Shown piece after piece: positions 8,784-17,108 of a stretch of DNA of 64,000 nucleotides (the stretch's first letter is position 1; every line of letters begins with the position of its first letter). The stretch lies in NCBI RefSeq assembly GCF_024218795.1, contig NZ_CP100400.1, positions 1,736,001 to 1,800,000 of the forward strand, written 5' to 3'. Origin of the DNA: Halorussus aquaticus. Lineage in GTDB: Archaea; Halobacteriota; Halobacteria; Halobacteriales; Haladaptataceae. The notes under the pieces are model-generated. The model saw only the letters and a list, made by a program, of their open reading frames with translations, had not been told where the DNA came from and searched no databases. The position numbers and the translations under genes were made by a program.

Positions 8784-10682
8784 CTACAGCGGGTAGCTGT
8801 TCTGGACCGCTCCGTCGGCGCGCCCGAAGGAGAGTTCGACCGCTCGGGCGTCGTCCGGAACCTCCAGCGTCCCGGCCTGCGAACGACCGTAGGCCTCGAC
8901 CTCCACGTCGGACCCGCCGGTTCGGTCGCCTGCGGTCCACGAGACGGTGCCCGACACCGCCTCGGGCGTGTCGTTGAGGACCGTCAACTCCCTCGTCGAG
9001 CCGTGGGTCGGGTAGCCGTCGAGGACGACCTGTACGGGTTCCAGTGAGGCCGCCATCGCCTCGTACCCGTCCTTCTCTTCCCCGTCGGCCGCCAGCACGC
9101 CCATGCCCGCCCCGTCGTCGGCGTCCCGGAGCGCGTCGGCTACGAGCAGGCCGGTGCCGCGGCGGCGGAGCGTCTCGGTGACCTGCTTGAGGACTCGCGT
9201 CTGGTACGTCTGGGAGGCCTCGACGGGGGTCGCTTCGTCGCCGCCCAACGCCTCGACGTTTCCGGCGACGTAGGCGTCGTGGGCGTCGGCGTCGAACCCG
9301 GCGGCGTCGTGGCCCTCCGCCGCGGTGAGCGACCCCGCGCCGAACGCGCCGACCGCGCCCGTACGGTCGTACTTGTCGAGGACCCACTCGGCGTCGTCGG
9401 CGTCGCCGTACTGCCATCCGGGGTAGACGTGTGCGGCGTCGGGGTCGATGCCGGGCGCGCCCGAGACGGGAAACACTGCCGCGTCGTCGGGTAGGGTCTC
9501 GGCGAGTTCGCGGTCCGCGGTGGCGTCGTAGTCCGCGCGCCACGCCCGCCAGCGGACCTTGTAGCGGGCGAACCGAGAGGGACCGACGCCCGCGAGGTGG
9601 TCTGTCGGGTCGGCGCGGACGCCGAACGCGCCCACGCAGGGGTGGCGCTCGACCGACGACGAGAGCGTCTCGGCCAACGCCGTCGCGCGGTCCGGGTCGG
9701 TTTCGGCCGACTCGCCAGCCCCGGAGATGGGGAGGTCTTGCCAGACCAGCAGGCCCGCCTCGGCGGCGGCCTCGTAGAACTCCGCGGGCGGGACGTGACC
9801 GTACGCCCGGACGACGTTCGCGTTGGCGTTGGCGGCCCGTTCTACGTCCCACGTCGGGTCGCCCGTCGGGAGGAGCGAGAACCCCCGTCCCCGGACTTCC
9901 TGTCCGTTGACGACCAGTCCGTCGTCCCGGGCGTCGCGGATTTCGGAGAGACCGGTCTTCACGACTCGTTCGGAGTCGCCGAGTTTCGCCCGGACCGCGT
10001 ACTGGTGCTGCGGGCCGTGACCGGCGGGCCACCAGTAGGCCGGGTCGCGGAGTTCGAGCGTCTTCTCGACGACGGCGCGCTCGCCCGCCTCGGCTTCGAT
10101 TCTGGCGCGTTCCATCACGCCGCCGCCCCGGAACCCCTGCGGGCGCACCGACAGCGAGATGCGCTCGTCCAGCGCCTCGCCCGCTTCGACGGCCAACTCG
10201 GCGTCGATGACCGCGCCGTCGTCGGTCCGCCGGGGTGTCAGCGAGAGCGCGTCCACGAACGTCTCCGGATGCGTTTCGAGGTCCGCGGCCCACCAGATGC
10301 CGGGGACCGCCCGCTCGTCGGGGACCCGGTCGGTCGCGTAGACGCCGCCGTACGACTCGGGGGCGCGACACTCGACCACCAGTTCGTTGTCGGCGTCGAG
10401 GTCCACCTCGTACCGCGCGGGGACGAAGTAGGCGTCGTGTTCGCCGAGCAACTCGCCGTTCAGCCAGATGCGAGCGTGGGCGAACAACCCGCGGAGTTCG
10501 AGGGTCGTTCGCTCGTCGGCGTCGCGCGGGTCGGCGAACTCGGTTCGGTACGCCACGGCGTCGGCGTCTGCGAACCGCTCGGGACGGCCCGGCAGTTCGA
10601 CCGGGTGCCACTCGTCGGGGGAGGGCGGCTCGGCTCCGGCGGACGGTTCGACCGCCGCGCCCGTCCAGTCGGTGAGGGACAT
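8784..10682 (-). CDS. Glycoside hydrolase family 2-like protein, probable pseudoenzyme
   Basis: A 632-residue protein laid out like GH2 beta-mannosidase/beta-glucuronidase enzymes: an N-terminal jelly-roll (LRGLFAHARIWLNGELLGEH), an immunoglobulin-like middle domain, a TIM-barrel region (RGRGFSLLPTGDPTWDVERA, VRAYGHVPPAEFYEAAAEAG, LLVWQDLP) and a C-terminal beta domain. The acid/base GN(N)E motif expected after HP is replaced by HPCVGAFGVRADPTD. The nucleophile motif SEFG is replaced by GAFG, so both catalytic glutamates appear absent. It may bind carbohydrate or have a non-hydrolytic role. The start at 10682 (MSLTDW) is chosen because the upstream extension is not family-like and a TATA-like box lies just beyond it. 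Confidence 0.75.
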   Translation of the reverse strand: MSLTDWTGAAVEPSAGAEPPSPDEWHPVELPGRPERFADADAVAYRTEFADPRDADERTTLELRGLFAHARIWLNGELLGEHDAYFVPARYEVDLDADNELVVECRAPESYGGVYATDRVPDERAVPGIWWAADLETHPETFVDALSLTPRRTDDGAVIDAELAVEAGEALDERISLSVRPQGFRGGGVMERARIEAEAGERAVVEKTLELRDPAYWWPAGHGPQHQYAVRAKLGDSERVVKTGLSEIRDARDDGLVVNGQEVRGRGFSLLPTGDPTWDVERAANANANVVRAYGHVPPAEFYEAAAEAGLLVWQDLPISGAGESAETDPDRATALAETLSSSVERHPCVGAFGVRADPTDHLAGVGPSRFARYKVRWRAWRADYDATADRELAETLPDDAAVFPVSGAPGIDPDAAHVYPGWQYGDADDAEWVLDKYDRTGAVGAFGAGSLTAAEGHDAAGFDADAHDAYVAGNVEALGGDEATPVEASQTYQTRVLKQVTETLRRRGTGLLVADALRDADDGAGMGVLAADGEEKDGYEAMAASLEPVQVVLDGYPTHGSTRELTVLNDTPEAVSGTVSWTAGDRTGGSDVEVEAYGRSQAGTLEVPDDARAVELSFGRADGAVQNSYPL

Positions 10683-10794
10683 ACACGGGCAACTACACCC
10701 ACACCAGATAGGTTTTACGTACCGGAGCCGACCACTTTCACTTTCACCGTGCCCATGGCTCAATTTAAGTAGGATGGCGGGACCACGTTCGGGT

Positions 10795-10947
10795 ATGCTC
10801 GAAGACTTGCGGTGTGCCTGTGAGGCCCGTAGCTGCCAGCGCACTCTCGGTGAGGAGGAGTTGATGCTCCGGATGACGACCGACGCTGGCGAGCGCCGCG
10901 CCTACGAGTGTGCCTGCGGTGCGGTCACGGTGACGGTCGTACAGTAG
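10795..10947 (+). CDS. Small Cys-rich protein
   Basis: A 50-residue protein starting MLEDLRCACEARSC, with a second cysteine pair near the C-terminus (YECACGAVTV). The four-cysteine arrangement suggests a small zinc-binding protein. It is divergent from the GH2-like gene, with a TATA-like AATTTAAG at about 10762-10769, placed for a leaderless transcript. Such short CxC...CxC proteins are common in haloarchaea and uncharacterised. Confidence 0.7.
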   Translation: MLEDLRCACEARSCQRTLGEEELMLRMTTDAGERRAYECACGAVTVTVVQ

Positions 10948-11040
10948 TCCGTCTAGCGTCGTCGGTCTGCCCAGTCACTTCGGTCCCGCACCGCAGTCGG
11001 TTTCCCGCGATTCAAGTGTCCGCTGTCGAAACCCGTCTCC

Positions 11041-11481
11041 ATGGACGAAGTTCTCCACGCACGCGGTCACGAGAACGTCTCGGCCGCCCACGCCAGCACT
11101 TTCGAGGTGACGACCGACGACTATCTCACGCCCGCGGGCGACTGCATCCTCGGTATCGAGGCGGACCGCGCCCCGGCCGACTTCGACGACGAGTTCGTCG
11201 CGGCCTGCCAGAGCGCCGACGCGACAATCACCGCGACGTTCGAGGTCGCCGAACAGGAGGGCGACGAGGCGTACCGCGAGACCGTGACGGGCCGGGGCCA
11301 CCCGGACCTGACCTTCGAGAGCGACCGGAGCGCCGTGGGCCGGACCAGCGACTACGTGGACGACCGCACGGTTCTCGTCGGTGCCGAGTTCGCCGCCGAG
11401 GGCTTCGATAGGGAGTTGGTCGCGGCGCTCGCCGAGGGTGCCGACCTGACCGTGACGCTGACGGTCGAACGCGACGCGTGA
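11041..11481 (+). CDS. DUF371 family protein
   Basis: A 146-residue acidic protein that matches the archaeal DUF371 family in its N-terminus (HARGHENVSAAHASTFEVT), the following TPAGDCILGIEADR motif and the GHPDLTFESDRSAVGRTSDY motif near residue 95. DUF371 proteins are small conserved archaeal proteins of unknown function, predicted beta-rich. The gene is monocistronic in appearance, upstream of endonuclease III in the same direction. Confidence 0.85.
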   Translation: MDEVLHARGHENVSAAHASTFEVTTDDYLTPAGDCILGIEADRAPADFDDEFVAACQSADATITATFEVAEQEGDEAYRETVTGRGHPDLTFESDRSAVGRTSDYVDDRTVLVGAEFAAEGFDRELVAALAEGADLTVTLTVERDA

Positions 11482-11556
11482 GACCGTCGGTCGGCGGGCC
11501 GCCGGTCCGCCGGTCGGAGCGACCGTTTTAATCCGCTCGCGCCATCAATACGGACC

Positions 11557-12447
11557 ATGCCCGACGACTCCGAATCCGTCGAGAACCCCGAGGCCCTCGA
11601 CGACCCCGAACCCGCCCAGAACATCAGCGGCGGTTCCGCCGGGGGAGGGACGGCCACCGAGTTCGCCCCCGGCGAGGCCGCCACCCGCGCCGAAGCGGTC
11701 GTGGACCGTCTCGGTGACCTGTACTGGCAGAAGACCTACGGCGGACGCGACGCCTTCGAGTGTCTGGTCCGGACGATTCTGAGCCAGAACACCAGCGACG
11801 TGGCGAGCCAACCCGCCCACGACGCGCTGATGGAGCGGTACGGCGGTGGCAGTGATGGGGACGGGACGGGCGACGCTGGCGGTGAGGACGACGGGACAAC
11901 CGGCCTCGCCGCCGCGCTCGCCGACGCCGACCACGACGAACTCGCCGACACCATCCGGTCGGCCGGACTCTACAACCGGAAGGCCGACGTGCTGACCTCG
12001 GTGGCGGCGAGGGTACTGGACGAGTACGGGAGCGCGGCCGAGTTCGACGCCTTCGTCAGGGAGCGCGACCCCGAGGAGGTCCGTCCAACCCTCCTCGATA
12101 TGGACGGCGTGGGTCCCAAGACCGCCGACTGCGTCCTGCTGTTCGCCGGCGGACGGTCCGGCGTCTTTCCCGTGGACACCCACGTCCACCGAATCTACCG
12201 GCGGCTCGGCGTCGCGCCCGCCGACGCCGACCACGAGGCGGTCCGGGCGGTGCTGGAGCGCGACGTGCCCGCAGCGAAGTGCGGGTTCGGACACACGGCG
12301 ACGATTCAGTTCGGGCGAGAGTACTGCTCGGCCCGGAAGCCCGCGTGCCTCGACGGACTGGACGAGTGCCCCATGTCGGACCTCTGCGACCGCGTGGGCG
12401 TGGACGCCGAATCCGGCACGGTCGTGGACCCCGCGGACGCCGACTAA
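11557..12447 (+). CDS. nth: Endonuclease III (base-excision repair DNA glycosylase/lyase)
   Basis: A 296-residue HhH-GPD glycosylase. The N-terminal 30 residues are an acidic low-complexity extension. The core carries LVRTILSQNTSD, the helix-hairpin-helix LLDMDGVGPKTAD with the catalytic Lys, and VFPVDTHVHRIYRRLG with the catalytic Asp. The C-terminal 4Fe-4S cysteines are present with spacing C-x6-C-x6-C-x5-C, the middle gap longer than the x2 of E. coli Nth. It removes oxidised pyrimidines. An acidic Gly/Asp insertion (about residues 96-112) interrupts the domain. A TATA-like TTTTAAT at 11527-11533 suggests a leaderless transcript. The stop overlaps by four bases that of the convergent gene. 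Confidence 0.93.
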   Translation: MPDDSESVENPEALDDPEPAQNISGGSAGGGTATEFAPGEAATRAEAVVDRLGDLYWQKTYGGRDAFECLVRTILSQNTSDVASQPAHDALMERYGGGSDGDGTGDAGGEDDGTTGLAAALADADHDELADTIRSAGLYNRKADVLTSVAARVLDEYGSAAEFDAFVRERDPEEVRPTLLDMDGVGPKTADCVLLFAGGRSGVFPVDTHVHRIYRRLGVAPADADHEAVRAVLERDVPAAKCGFGHTATIQFGREYCSARKPACLDGLDECPMSDLCDRVGVDAESGTVVDPADAD

Positions 12448-12797
12448 TCCGAGCGTTCGGTCTCCTCTGGTAGCCCGCTCTCTTCGAGCAGGCGGTCCCG
12501 GAGGTGGCGCACGTCCCGGCGCTCCCGGTCGCGCCACGGGAAGAGGAGCAGTTTCCGCGCTCGGTCGCGGAGGAACGACGAGAGGTACGCCACCTGCCGG
12601 TCCGAGAGCGCGACGGTCCGCGGTTCGCCGTCGGTGTCACCACCGGCGTTCTGGCTCTCTATCTCCCGCCGGAGGTCGTGGACGAACTCCCACTCCCGGG
12701 ACTTCGACCGGAGCGCGTACTGGAGTCGGTTCTCTCGCTCGCGCAACCAGTTCGTGAGGACGTACCACTCCTCCGATTCGAGGGTCAGGTCCGGCAT
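12444..12797 (-). CDS. Conserved haloarchaeal hypothetical protein
   Basis: A 117-residue Arg/Glu-rich, mainly helical protein. The start at 12797 (MPDLTLESEEWYVLTNWLRE) is preferred over the in-frame upstream ATG, because an acidic DLTLESEEW opening is natural for this proteome. The middle holds VALSDRQVAYLSSFLRDRAR, then a basic tail. Its stop overlaps the endonuclease III stop tail-to-tail. I do not recognise a named family. Confidence 0.7.
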   Translation of the reverse strand: MPDLTLESEEWYVLTNWLRERENRLQYALRSKSREWEFVHDLRREIESQNAGGDTDGEPRTVALSDRQVAYLSSFLRDRARKLLLFPWRDRERRDVRHLRDRLLEESGLPEETERSD

Positions 12798-12857
12798 CGA
12801 GTCCGTCGGGTGGTTCGATGGCTGGACTTTTGCCGTTTCGGGCGCTAGAGATTGCAA

Positions 12858-13580
12858 ATGGCCTCAGAGACGACGATAACCATCGACCCGCACGTCCACT
12901 CGGAGGGGTCCTACGACGGGCACGAACCCGTCGAACTCCTGCTGGCGCAGGCCAGCGACATCGGTCTCGACGGCATCGTGGTGACCGACCACGACACGAT
13001 TCGGGAGTCGCTCCGGGCGGCCGAACTCGCTCCGGAGTACGGACTCGTCGGCGTTCCGGGGGTCGAGGTTTCCACCGCGGCGGGCCACCTGCTCGCTATC
13101 GGCGTCGAGGAGCGGCCAGAACCCCACCGACCGCTCGACGAGACGGTCGCCGAAATCCGCGACAGCGGCGGAGTCGCGGTCGTTCCCCACCCGTTCCAGC
13201 GCACGCGTCACGGGGTTCGGAAGGGCCGAATCACCGATTGCGACGCCATCGAGGTGTACAACTCGTGGATTTTCACCGGCTACCGGAACCGGCGCGCGCG
13301 CCAGTTCGCGGCCCGCAACGACTACCCCGGCGTCGCGGCCAGCGACGCTCACTCCGCGAAGTACCTCGGCCGGGCCTACACCGAACTCACCGTCGAGGGG
13401 GCGTCCTCGAAGGCCGATATCGACCGCGACCACGTCGTCCGGGCCTTCACCGACGGCGACGCCGAGATTCACGGCCACCGCCAACCGCTCTACCGGAGCG
13501 TGCGCCACTACGCGCTCGGTGCCGGACGGAAGGTCGGCCACGGCGTCGCCGCGAGCGTGCCGAGTTTCGCGCGACTGTGA
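12858..13580 (+). CDS. PHP-domain metal-dependent phosphoesterase
   Basis: A 240-residue PHP-domain protein. The four PHP metal motifs are visible: DPHVHSEGSYDGHEP near the N-terminus, VVTDHDTIRES near residue 45, VVPHPFQRTRHG near residue 110, and GVAASDAHS near residue 155. The ATG at 12858 is chosen over a TTG two codons upstream. Stand-alone PHP proteins hydrolyse phosphoesters such as nucleoside 3',5'-bisphosphates or histidinol phosphate; the substrate here is unknown. The basic C-terminus (HYALGAGRKVGHGV) might be a membrane or nucleic-acid contact. The gene is divergent from the preceding small gene. Confidence 0.88.
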   Translation: MASETTITIDPHVHSEGSYDGHEPVELLLAQASDIGLDGIVVTDHDTIRESLRAAELAPEYGLVGVPGVEVSTAAGHLLAIGVEERPEPHRPLDETVAEIRDSGGVAVVPHPFQRTRHGVRKGRITDCDAIEVYNSWIFTGYRNRRARQFAARNDYPGVAASDAHSAKYLGRAYTELTVEGASSKADIDRDHVVRAFTDGDAEIHGHRQPLYRSVRHYALGAGRKVGHGVAASVPSFARL

Positions 13581-13724
13581 CCACTGCCGGATATCGGATT
13601 GCTGCGGTCCGGAGACCGACCGACGCGCGACGCCGTCGCGCTCTCTGAGGTGACTCGATGGAGGCCGTATTGCCCCGAGCACGAGGGTTTTTAACGCGCG
13701 ACCGTCTGCATTCAGTTACGCGAC

Positions 13725-14882
13725 ATGAGTACGCTGGTAGTCTGCGTCGACCGGAACGACGACATCGGGACCAAGACCGGTCTCGAAACCCCGGTTGCCG
13801 GGTGGGAGGCGGTCCGGTCGCTCGTCACGGAGGTCGGTCTCGCGGACCCGGAAGACTCCAGCGTCAACTGCCTGCTCGAATCCCTGCGCGTGGCCCGCGA
13901 CCTGCGCGACGGCGACGAGGCGGTCACCGTGGCGGTCATCTCCGGGGCCGCAGAGACGATGGTCGGCCGCGACCGCGCGGTCGCCGACCAGATGGACAAC
14001 CTCATCGCCGAATACGACCCGGATTCGGCCGTGGTCGTCATCGACAGCGCACAGGACGAGCGACTCGTTCCAATCATCGAGAGTCGATTGCAGGTGGACG
14101 CCGTGGACCGCGTGGTCGTCCGACAGGCCCGCGACATCGAATCGACGTACTACCTGCTCAAGCAGTTCCTCGCCGACGAGGAACTGCGCCAGACTGTCCT
14201 CGTCCCGGTCGGGGTCGCGCTGCTGGCGTTCCCCATCATCCTGATGGCGGCCGGACCCGCGACCGCAGTCGCCGCCATCACCGCGGTCATCGGTCTGTTC
14301 GTCCTCTACAAGGGACTCGGCGTGGACGAGTACGTCGCCGACTTACCGACCGACATCAAAGACGCCCTCTACTCCGGCCGGGTCTCCATCGTGACGTACG
14401 TCGTCGCCGCGGGCCTCTCGCTCATCGGCCTGTTCGCCGGGGCGCTGCGGGTCTCGAACTCCTCTGTTTCGACGGAGGGCGTCCTCCTGCCCGCGATGGC
14501 GTTCGCGTTCGCCAGCGTCCCGTGGCTGGCCGCGGCGGCGCTGGCGGCCTCGACCGGCCGACTCCTCGACGAAATCATCCGCAACGACCGGGTGCGCAAC
14601 TCCTATCTCAACCTCCCGTTCGGCGTGCTCGCGGTCGGACTGGTGGTGCGGGGCTTCTCGGCGTACTTCCTCCAGCGAGAGGGGTACGTCGAACCGGTCG
14701 TCGTCCCGCACATGGAACTCGGCAGCCTCTCGGTGGAGCGCATCGTCCTCCACTCGGGGACGCGGATGGCGCTGTTCGTCGTCGCGGGCGTGGTCGTGAG
14801 CCTGCTCGGCGTCCAACTCTCGTCGTACCTCACCGAAACCTCGTTGAGCGAGGAGTTCGAGGACGAGGAACTGGTCGAGTAG
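13725..14882 (+). CDS. DUF373 family membrane protein
   Basis: A 385-residue archaeal DUF373 protein. The N-terminal soluble domain (about 1-150) starts TLVVCVDRNDDIG, and contains ESLRVARDLRDGDEAVTVAV and RDIESTYYLLKQF, all typical of the family. Five to six transmembrane helices follow, between about residues 160 and 375. The role is unknown; the N-terminal domain looks like a nucleotide-binding alpha/beta fold. A TATA-like TTTTTAA at 13688-13694 lies about 31 nt upstream of the ATG. Confidence 0.92.
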   Translation: MSTLVVCVDRNDDIGTKTGLETPVAGWEAVRSLVTEVGLADPEDSSVNCLLESLRVARDLRDGDEAVTVAVISGAAETMVGRDRAVADQMDNLIAEYDPDSAVVVIDSAQDERLVPIIESRLQVDAVDRVVVRQARDIESTYYLLKQFLADEELRQTVLVPVGVALLAFPIILMAAGPATAVAAITAVIGLFVLYKGLGVDEYVADLPTDIKDALYSGRVSIVTYVVAAGLSLIGLFAGALRVSNSSVSTEGVLLPAMAFAFASVPWLAAAALAASTGRLLDEIIRNDRVRNSYLNLPFGVLAVGLVVRGFSAYFLQREGYVEPVVVPHMELGSLSVERIVLHSGTRMALFVVAGVVVSLLGVQLSSYLTETSLSEEFEDEELVE

Positions 14883-14924
14883 GAAACCGTCCGTTCTTTA
14901 CCGCTGGCTTACACGTGGTGGTCC

Positions 14925-15338
14925 ATGGACCACGACCACGCAGACCCCGACAGCGCCGGGCAGCTCCACCACCTCGAACTGTACGCCTCCGACCTCGACG
15001 CGTCGGTCGCGTTCTGGGACTGGTTGCTCGGCGAACTCGGCTACGAACGAAAGAACGAGTGGGACGGCGGCCGGTCGTGGGTCAACGGTCCGACGTACGT
15101 CGTCCTCGTGCAAGCCGACGGTTCTGACGCCGCGTTCGACCGACGCGCCGCCGGACTCAACCACGTGGCGTTCCACGCCGCCTCCCGCGAGCAGGTGGAC
15201 GAACTCACGGCGGGCGTCCGCGAACGCGAGGACGCGGCCCTGCTGTACGAGGACCGACACCCCTTCGCCGGTGGCTACTACGCTCTCTACTGCGAGGACC
15301 CGGAGGGTATCAAAGTCGAGGTCGTCGGCCCCGAGTGA
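14925..15338 (+). CDS. VOC (glyoxalase/bleomycin-resistance) family protein
   Basis: A 137-residue single-unit vicinal-oxygen-chelate protein: HHLELYASDLDASVAFWDWL at the N-terminus, LNHVAFHAASREQVDEL in the middle and YYALYCEDPEGIKVEVV at the end give the paired beta-alpha-beta-beta-beta modules with the metal ligands His and Glu. The substrate is unknown. TCTTTA at about 14896 is placed as a TATA-like box for a leaderless message. Confidence 0.88.
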   Translation: MDHDHADPDSAGQLHHLELYASDLDASVAFWDWLLGELGYERKNEWDGGRSWVNGPTYVVLVQADGSDAAFDRRAAGLNHVAFHAASREQVDELTAGVREREDAALLYEDRHPFAGGYYALYCEDPEGIKVEVVGPE

Positions 15339-15414
15339 CCTCGCGCGACCGATTCGCCGTCGTCCGGCCGACCGATTCGCCGCACCTAAATCCGCGCGCT
15401 CCCGACTCTCTCGC

Positions 15415-16161
15415 ATGACCGAAGGGCCATCGTCGGCCGGACAGCAGGGCGAGTGGCTGAGCCTCTTCTCGGGCGGCAAGGACTCCTCGTGGGCGCTCTA
15501 CCGCGCGCTGGAAGAGGGACTGGACGTGACGCGACTCGTCACGGTCCACCCCGAGGGCGACTCCTACATGTACCACGTCCCGGCGACGCGACTCGCGTCG
15601 CTCGCGGCCGAGAGCGTCGGCATCCCGCTGGTGGAGGTCGAACCAGACGACTTCGAGGCCGACGACGCCGACGAGTCGGGCGCGCAGGGCGACGCGGAAC
15701 TCCGACCGCTGGAGGCGGCGGTGCGCGAACTCGACGCCGAACTCCCCGACGGCGTCGCGGGCGTGACCGCGGGCGCGGTCGAGAGCGAGTACCAGACTTC
15801 CCGAATCGAGGCGATGGCCGACCGCCTCGACGCCGAGGTGTTCGCACCGCTCTGGCAGGAGGACCCCCGCGAACTCGCCGACGCGATGCTCGACGCGGGC
15901 TTCGAGATTACGATCATCCGAGTTGCAGCGTACGGACTCGACGAGTCGTGGCTCGGTCGAACCTTGGACGAGGCGGCCATCGCCGAGTTGGAGGACCTGA
16001 ACGAGAGCCACGGCGTCCACGTACTCGGCGAGGGCGGCGAGTTCGAGACGCTGGTGACCGACGGCCCGCACATGGACCGTGCTATCGAACTGGACTACGA
16101 AACGGAGTGGGACGGAACTCGGGGAACGATCCGAGTGACGGACGCTCACTTGGAGTCGTAG
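15415..16161 (+). CDS. dph6: Diphthine--ammonia ligase (Dph6-type PP-loop ATPase)
   Basis: A 248-residue PP-loop protein with LSLFSGGKDSSWALYRALEE at residues 16-35, then GVTAGAVESEYQTSRIEAMA and FAPLWQEDPRELADAML, the signatures of the Dph6/MJ0570 family. It amidates diphthine to diphthamide on elongation factor 2. The C-terminal motif GEGGEFETLVTDGPHM is present. The last 30 residues (DRAIELDYETEWDG to VTDAHLES) differ from a second copy of the gene end that lies 263 bp downstream (16296-16416). That displaced copy ends EIEDAWL, which I consider closer to the usual family terminus. A TATA-like CCTAAAT lies at 15385-15391. Confidence 0.9.
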   Translation: MTEGPSSAGQQGEWLSLFSGGKDSSWALYRALEEGLDVTRLVTVHPEGDSYMYHVPATRLASLAAESVGIPLVEVEPDDFEADDADESGAQGDAELRPLEAAVRELDAELPDGVAGVTAGAVESEYQTSRIEAMADRLDAEVFAPLWQEDPRELADAMLDAGFEITIIRVAAYGLDESWLGRTLDEAAIAELEDLNESHGVHVLGEGGEFETLVTDGPHMDRAIELDYETEWDGTRGTIRVTDAHLES

Positions 16162-16298
16162 GACACGTGCAGTTTGGCCGCGAGCGAACGAACGTGAGCG
16201 TGCGTGCCGGGGAGCGACCGTAGGGAGCGGTGCAGGCTTTTCATGAACGTTTTCCAAGCGAGCGCCGCTCCCGGCGCGAGCGCAGGAAACGGTTCGGT
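16162..16298. repeat. Palindrome-bearing spacer between the two dph6 3' ends
   Basis: This 137-bp spacer separates the functional dph6 stop from the duplicated 3'-end fragment. It contains GAGCGAACGAACGTGAGCG near 16185-16200. An imperfect inverted repeat (GAACGTTTTCC at about 16244-16254, GGAAACGGTTC at about 16285-16295) encloses a short GCGCC...GGCGC dyad. No coding potential is seen. It looks like a small structured element or its remnant. Confidence 0.6.
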
Positions 16299-16416
16299 GG
16301 CGAGTTCGAGACGCTGGTGACCGACGGCCCGCACATGGAGCGGCCCATCGAACTGGAGTACGACACCGAATGGAACGGGACGCGCGGGACGCTCGAAATC
16401 GAGGACGCGTGGCTGG
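16296..16416 (+). pseudogene. Displaced 3'-end fragment of dph6
   Basis: The frame reads GGEFETLVTDGPHMERPIEL, then EYDTEWNGTRGTLEIEDAWL, a second Dph6 C-terminus without the rest of the gene. A block of 41 bases (16299-16339) is identical to 16036-16076 inside intact dph6, offset by exactly 263 bp; beyond that block the copies diverge at DNA and protein level. It has no start of its own. It is best read as the original end of the gene, displaced when a spacer and a replacement end were inserted. Confidence 0.85.
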
Positions 16417-16522
16417 GTGAGTGGGTTCTGACGATTTCGCTGACGTCGTCGAGAGCGCCGCCTTCGCTCGCGCCGTCGCCCGTAATCCTTCTTTTCGTGG
16501 CCACCTTTCGAACACCAGCACG

Positions 16523-17095
16523 ATGAGCATCCAAGACCGCCTCCGCGGCGACCCGGAACCGGTCTCGGAGACCGAGGTGATTCGCTATTGGCTCCGGGCG
16601 GAACTCGACGAGGAGGACGGCGGCCCGGACCCCGACGCGCTCGACACCGACCCCGCGCTCCGCGAGGAACTGTTCGAACGCAAACCTATCGCCGAGCGCG
16701 TGTTCACCCCCCAGCGGGCCGACTGGTACCACGCCGACCTCTCGGAGGGCGCGCTCCGTGACCTCCGGGTCGTCGTCGGTCCCCACGACGAGGGGTGGCG
16801 CGCGCTCGCCGACGACAACCGAATCGAGTCCATCGCCCGACGAATTTACGAGGCCGAGGACGTGACTGCGTTGGACGAGGAGACGCCGAAGGACCTCGGA
16901 GAGGTAGTTGCCCTCGCCGACGAAATCGACTCGGAGGGGCCGCAGAGTCGGCTAATCGTCGTCGCGGAGGGCGACGACCCGGCCTACGTCGCTGACGGGA
17001 ACCACCGCGCGGTGGCTCACGTTCTCCACCTCCTGCGCGGTGGTGCGTACGAAGGCCAAGAGGCGTATCTGGGCGTGCGGGAGAACGGTGGCTGA
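16523..17095 (+). CDS. Conserved hypothetical protein with ParB-like motif
   Basis: A 190-residue acidic protein. The start at 16523 (MSIQDRLRGDPEPV) is chosen because upstream in-frame sequence overlaps the dph6 remnant. The C-terminal part has RLIVVAEGDDPAYVADGNHR followed by AVAHVLHLLRGG; the DGNHRAVA string resembles the ExxDGxHR core of ParB/Srx-like domains. No catalytic assignment is safe. It is convergent with the nucleotidyltransferase gene. Confidence 0.7.
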   Translation: MSIQDRLRGDPEPVSETEVIRYWLRAELDEEDGGPDPDALDTDPALREELFERKPIAERVFTPQRADWYHADLSEGALRDLRVVVGPHDEGWRALADDNRIESIARRIYEAEDVTALDEETPKDLGEVVALADEIDSEGPQSRLIVVAEGDDPAYVADGNHRAVAHVLHLLRGGAYEGQEAYLGVRENGG

Positions 17096-17108
17096 ATCGA
17101 GTGCCGGG

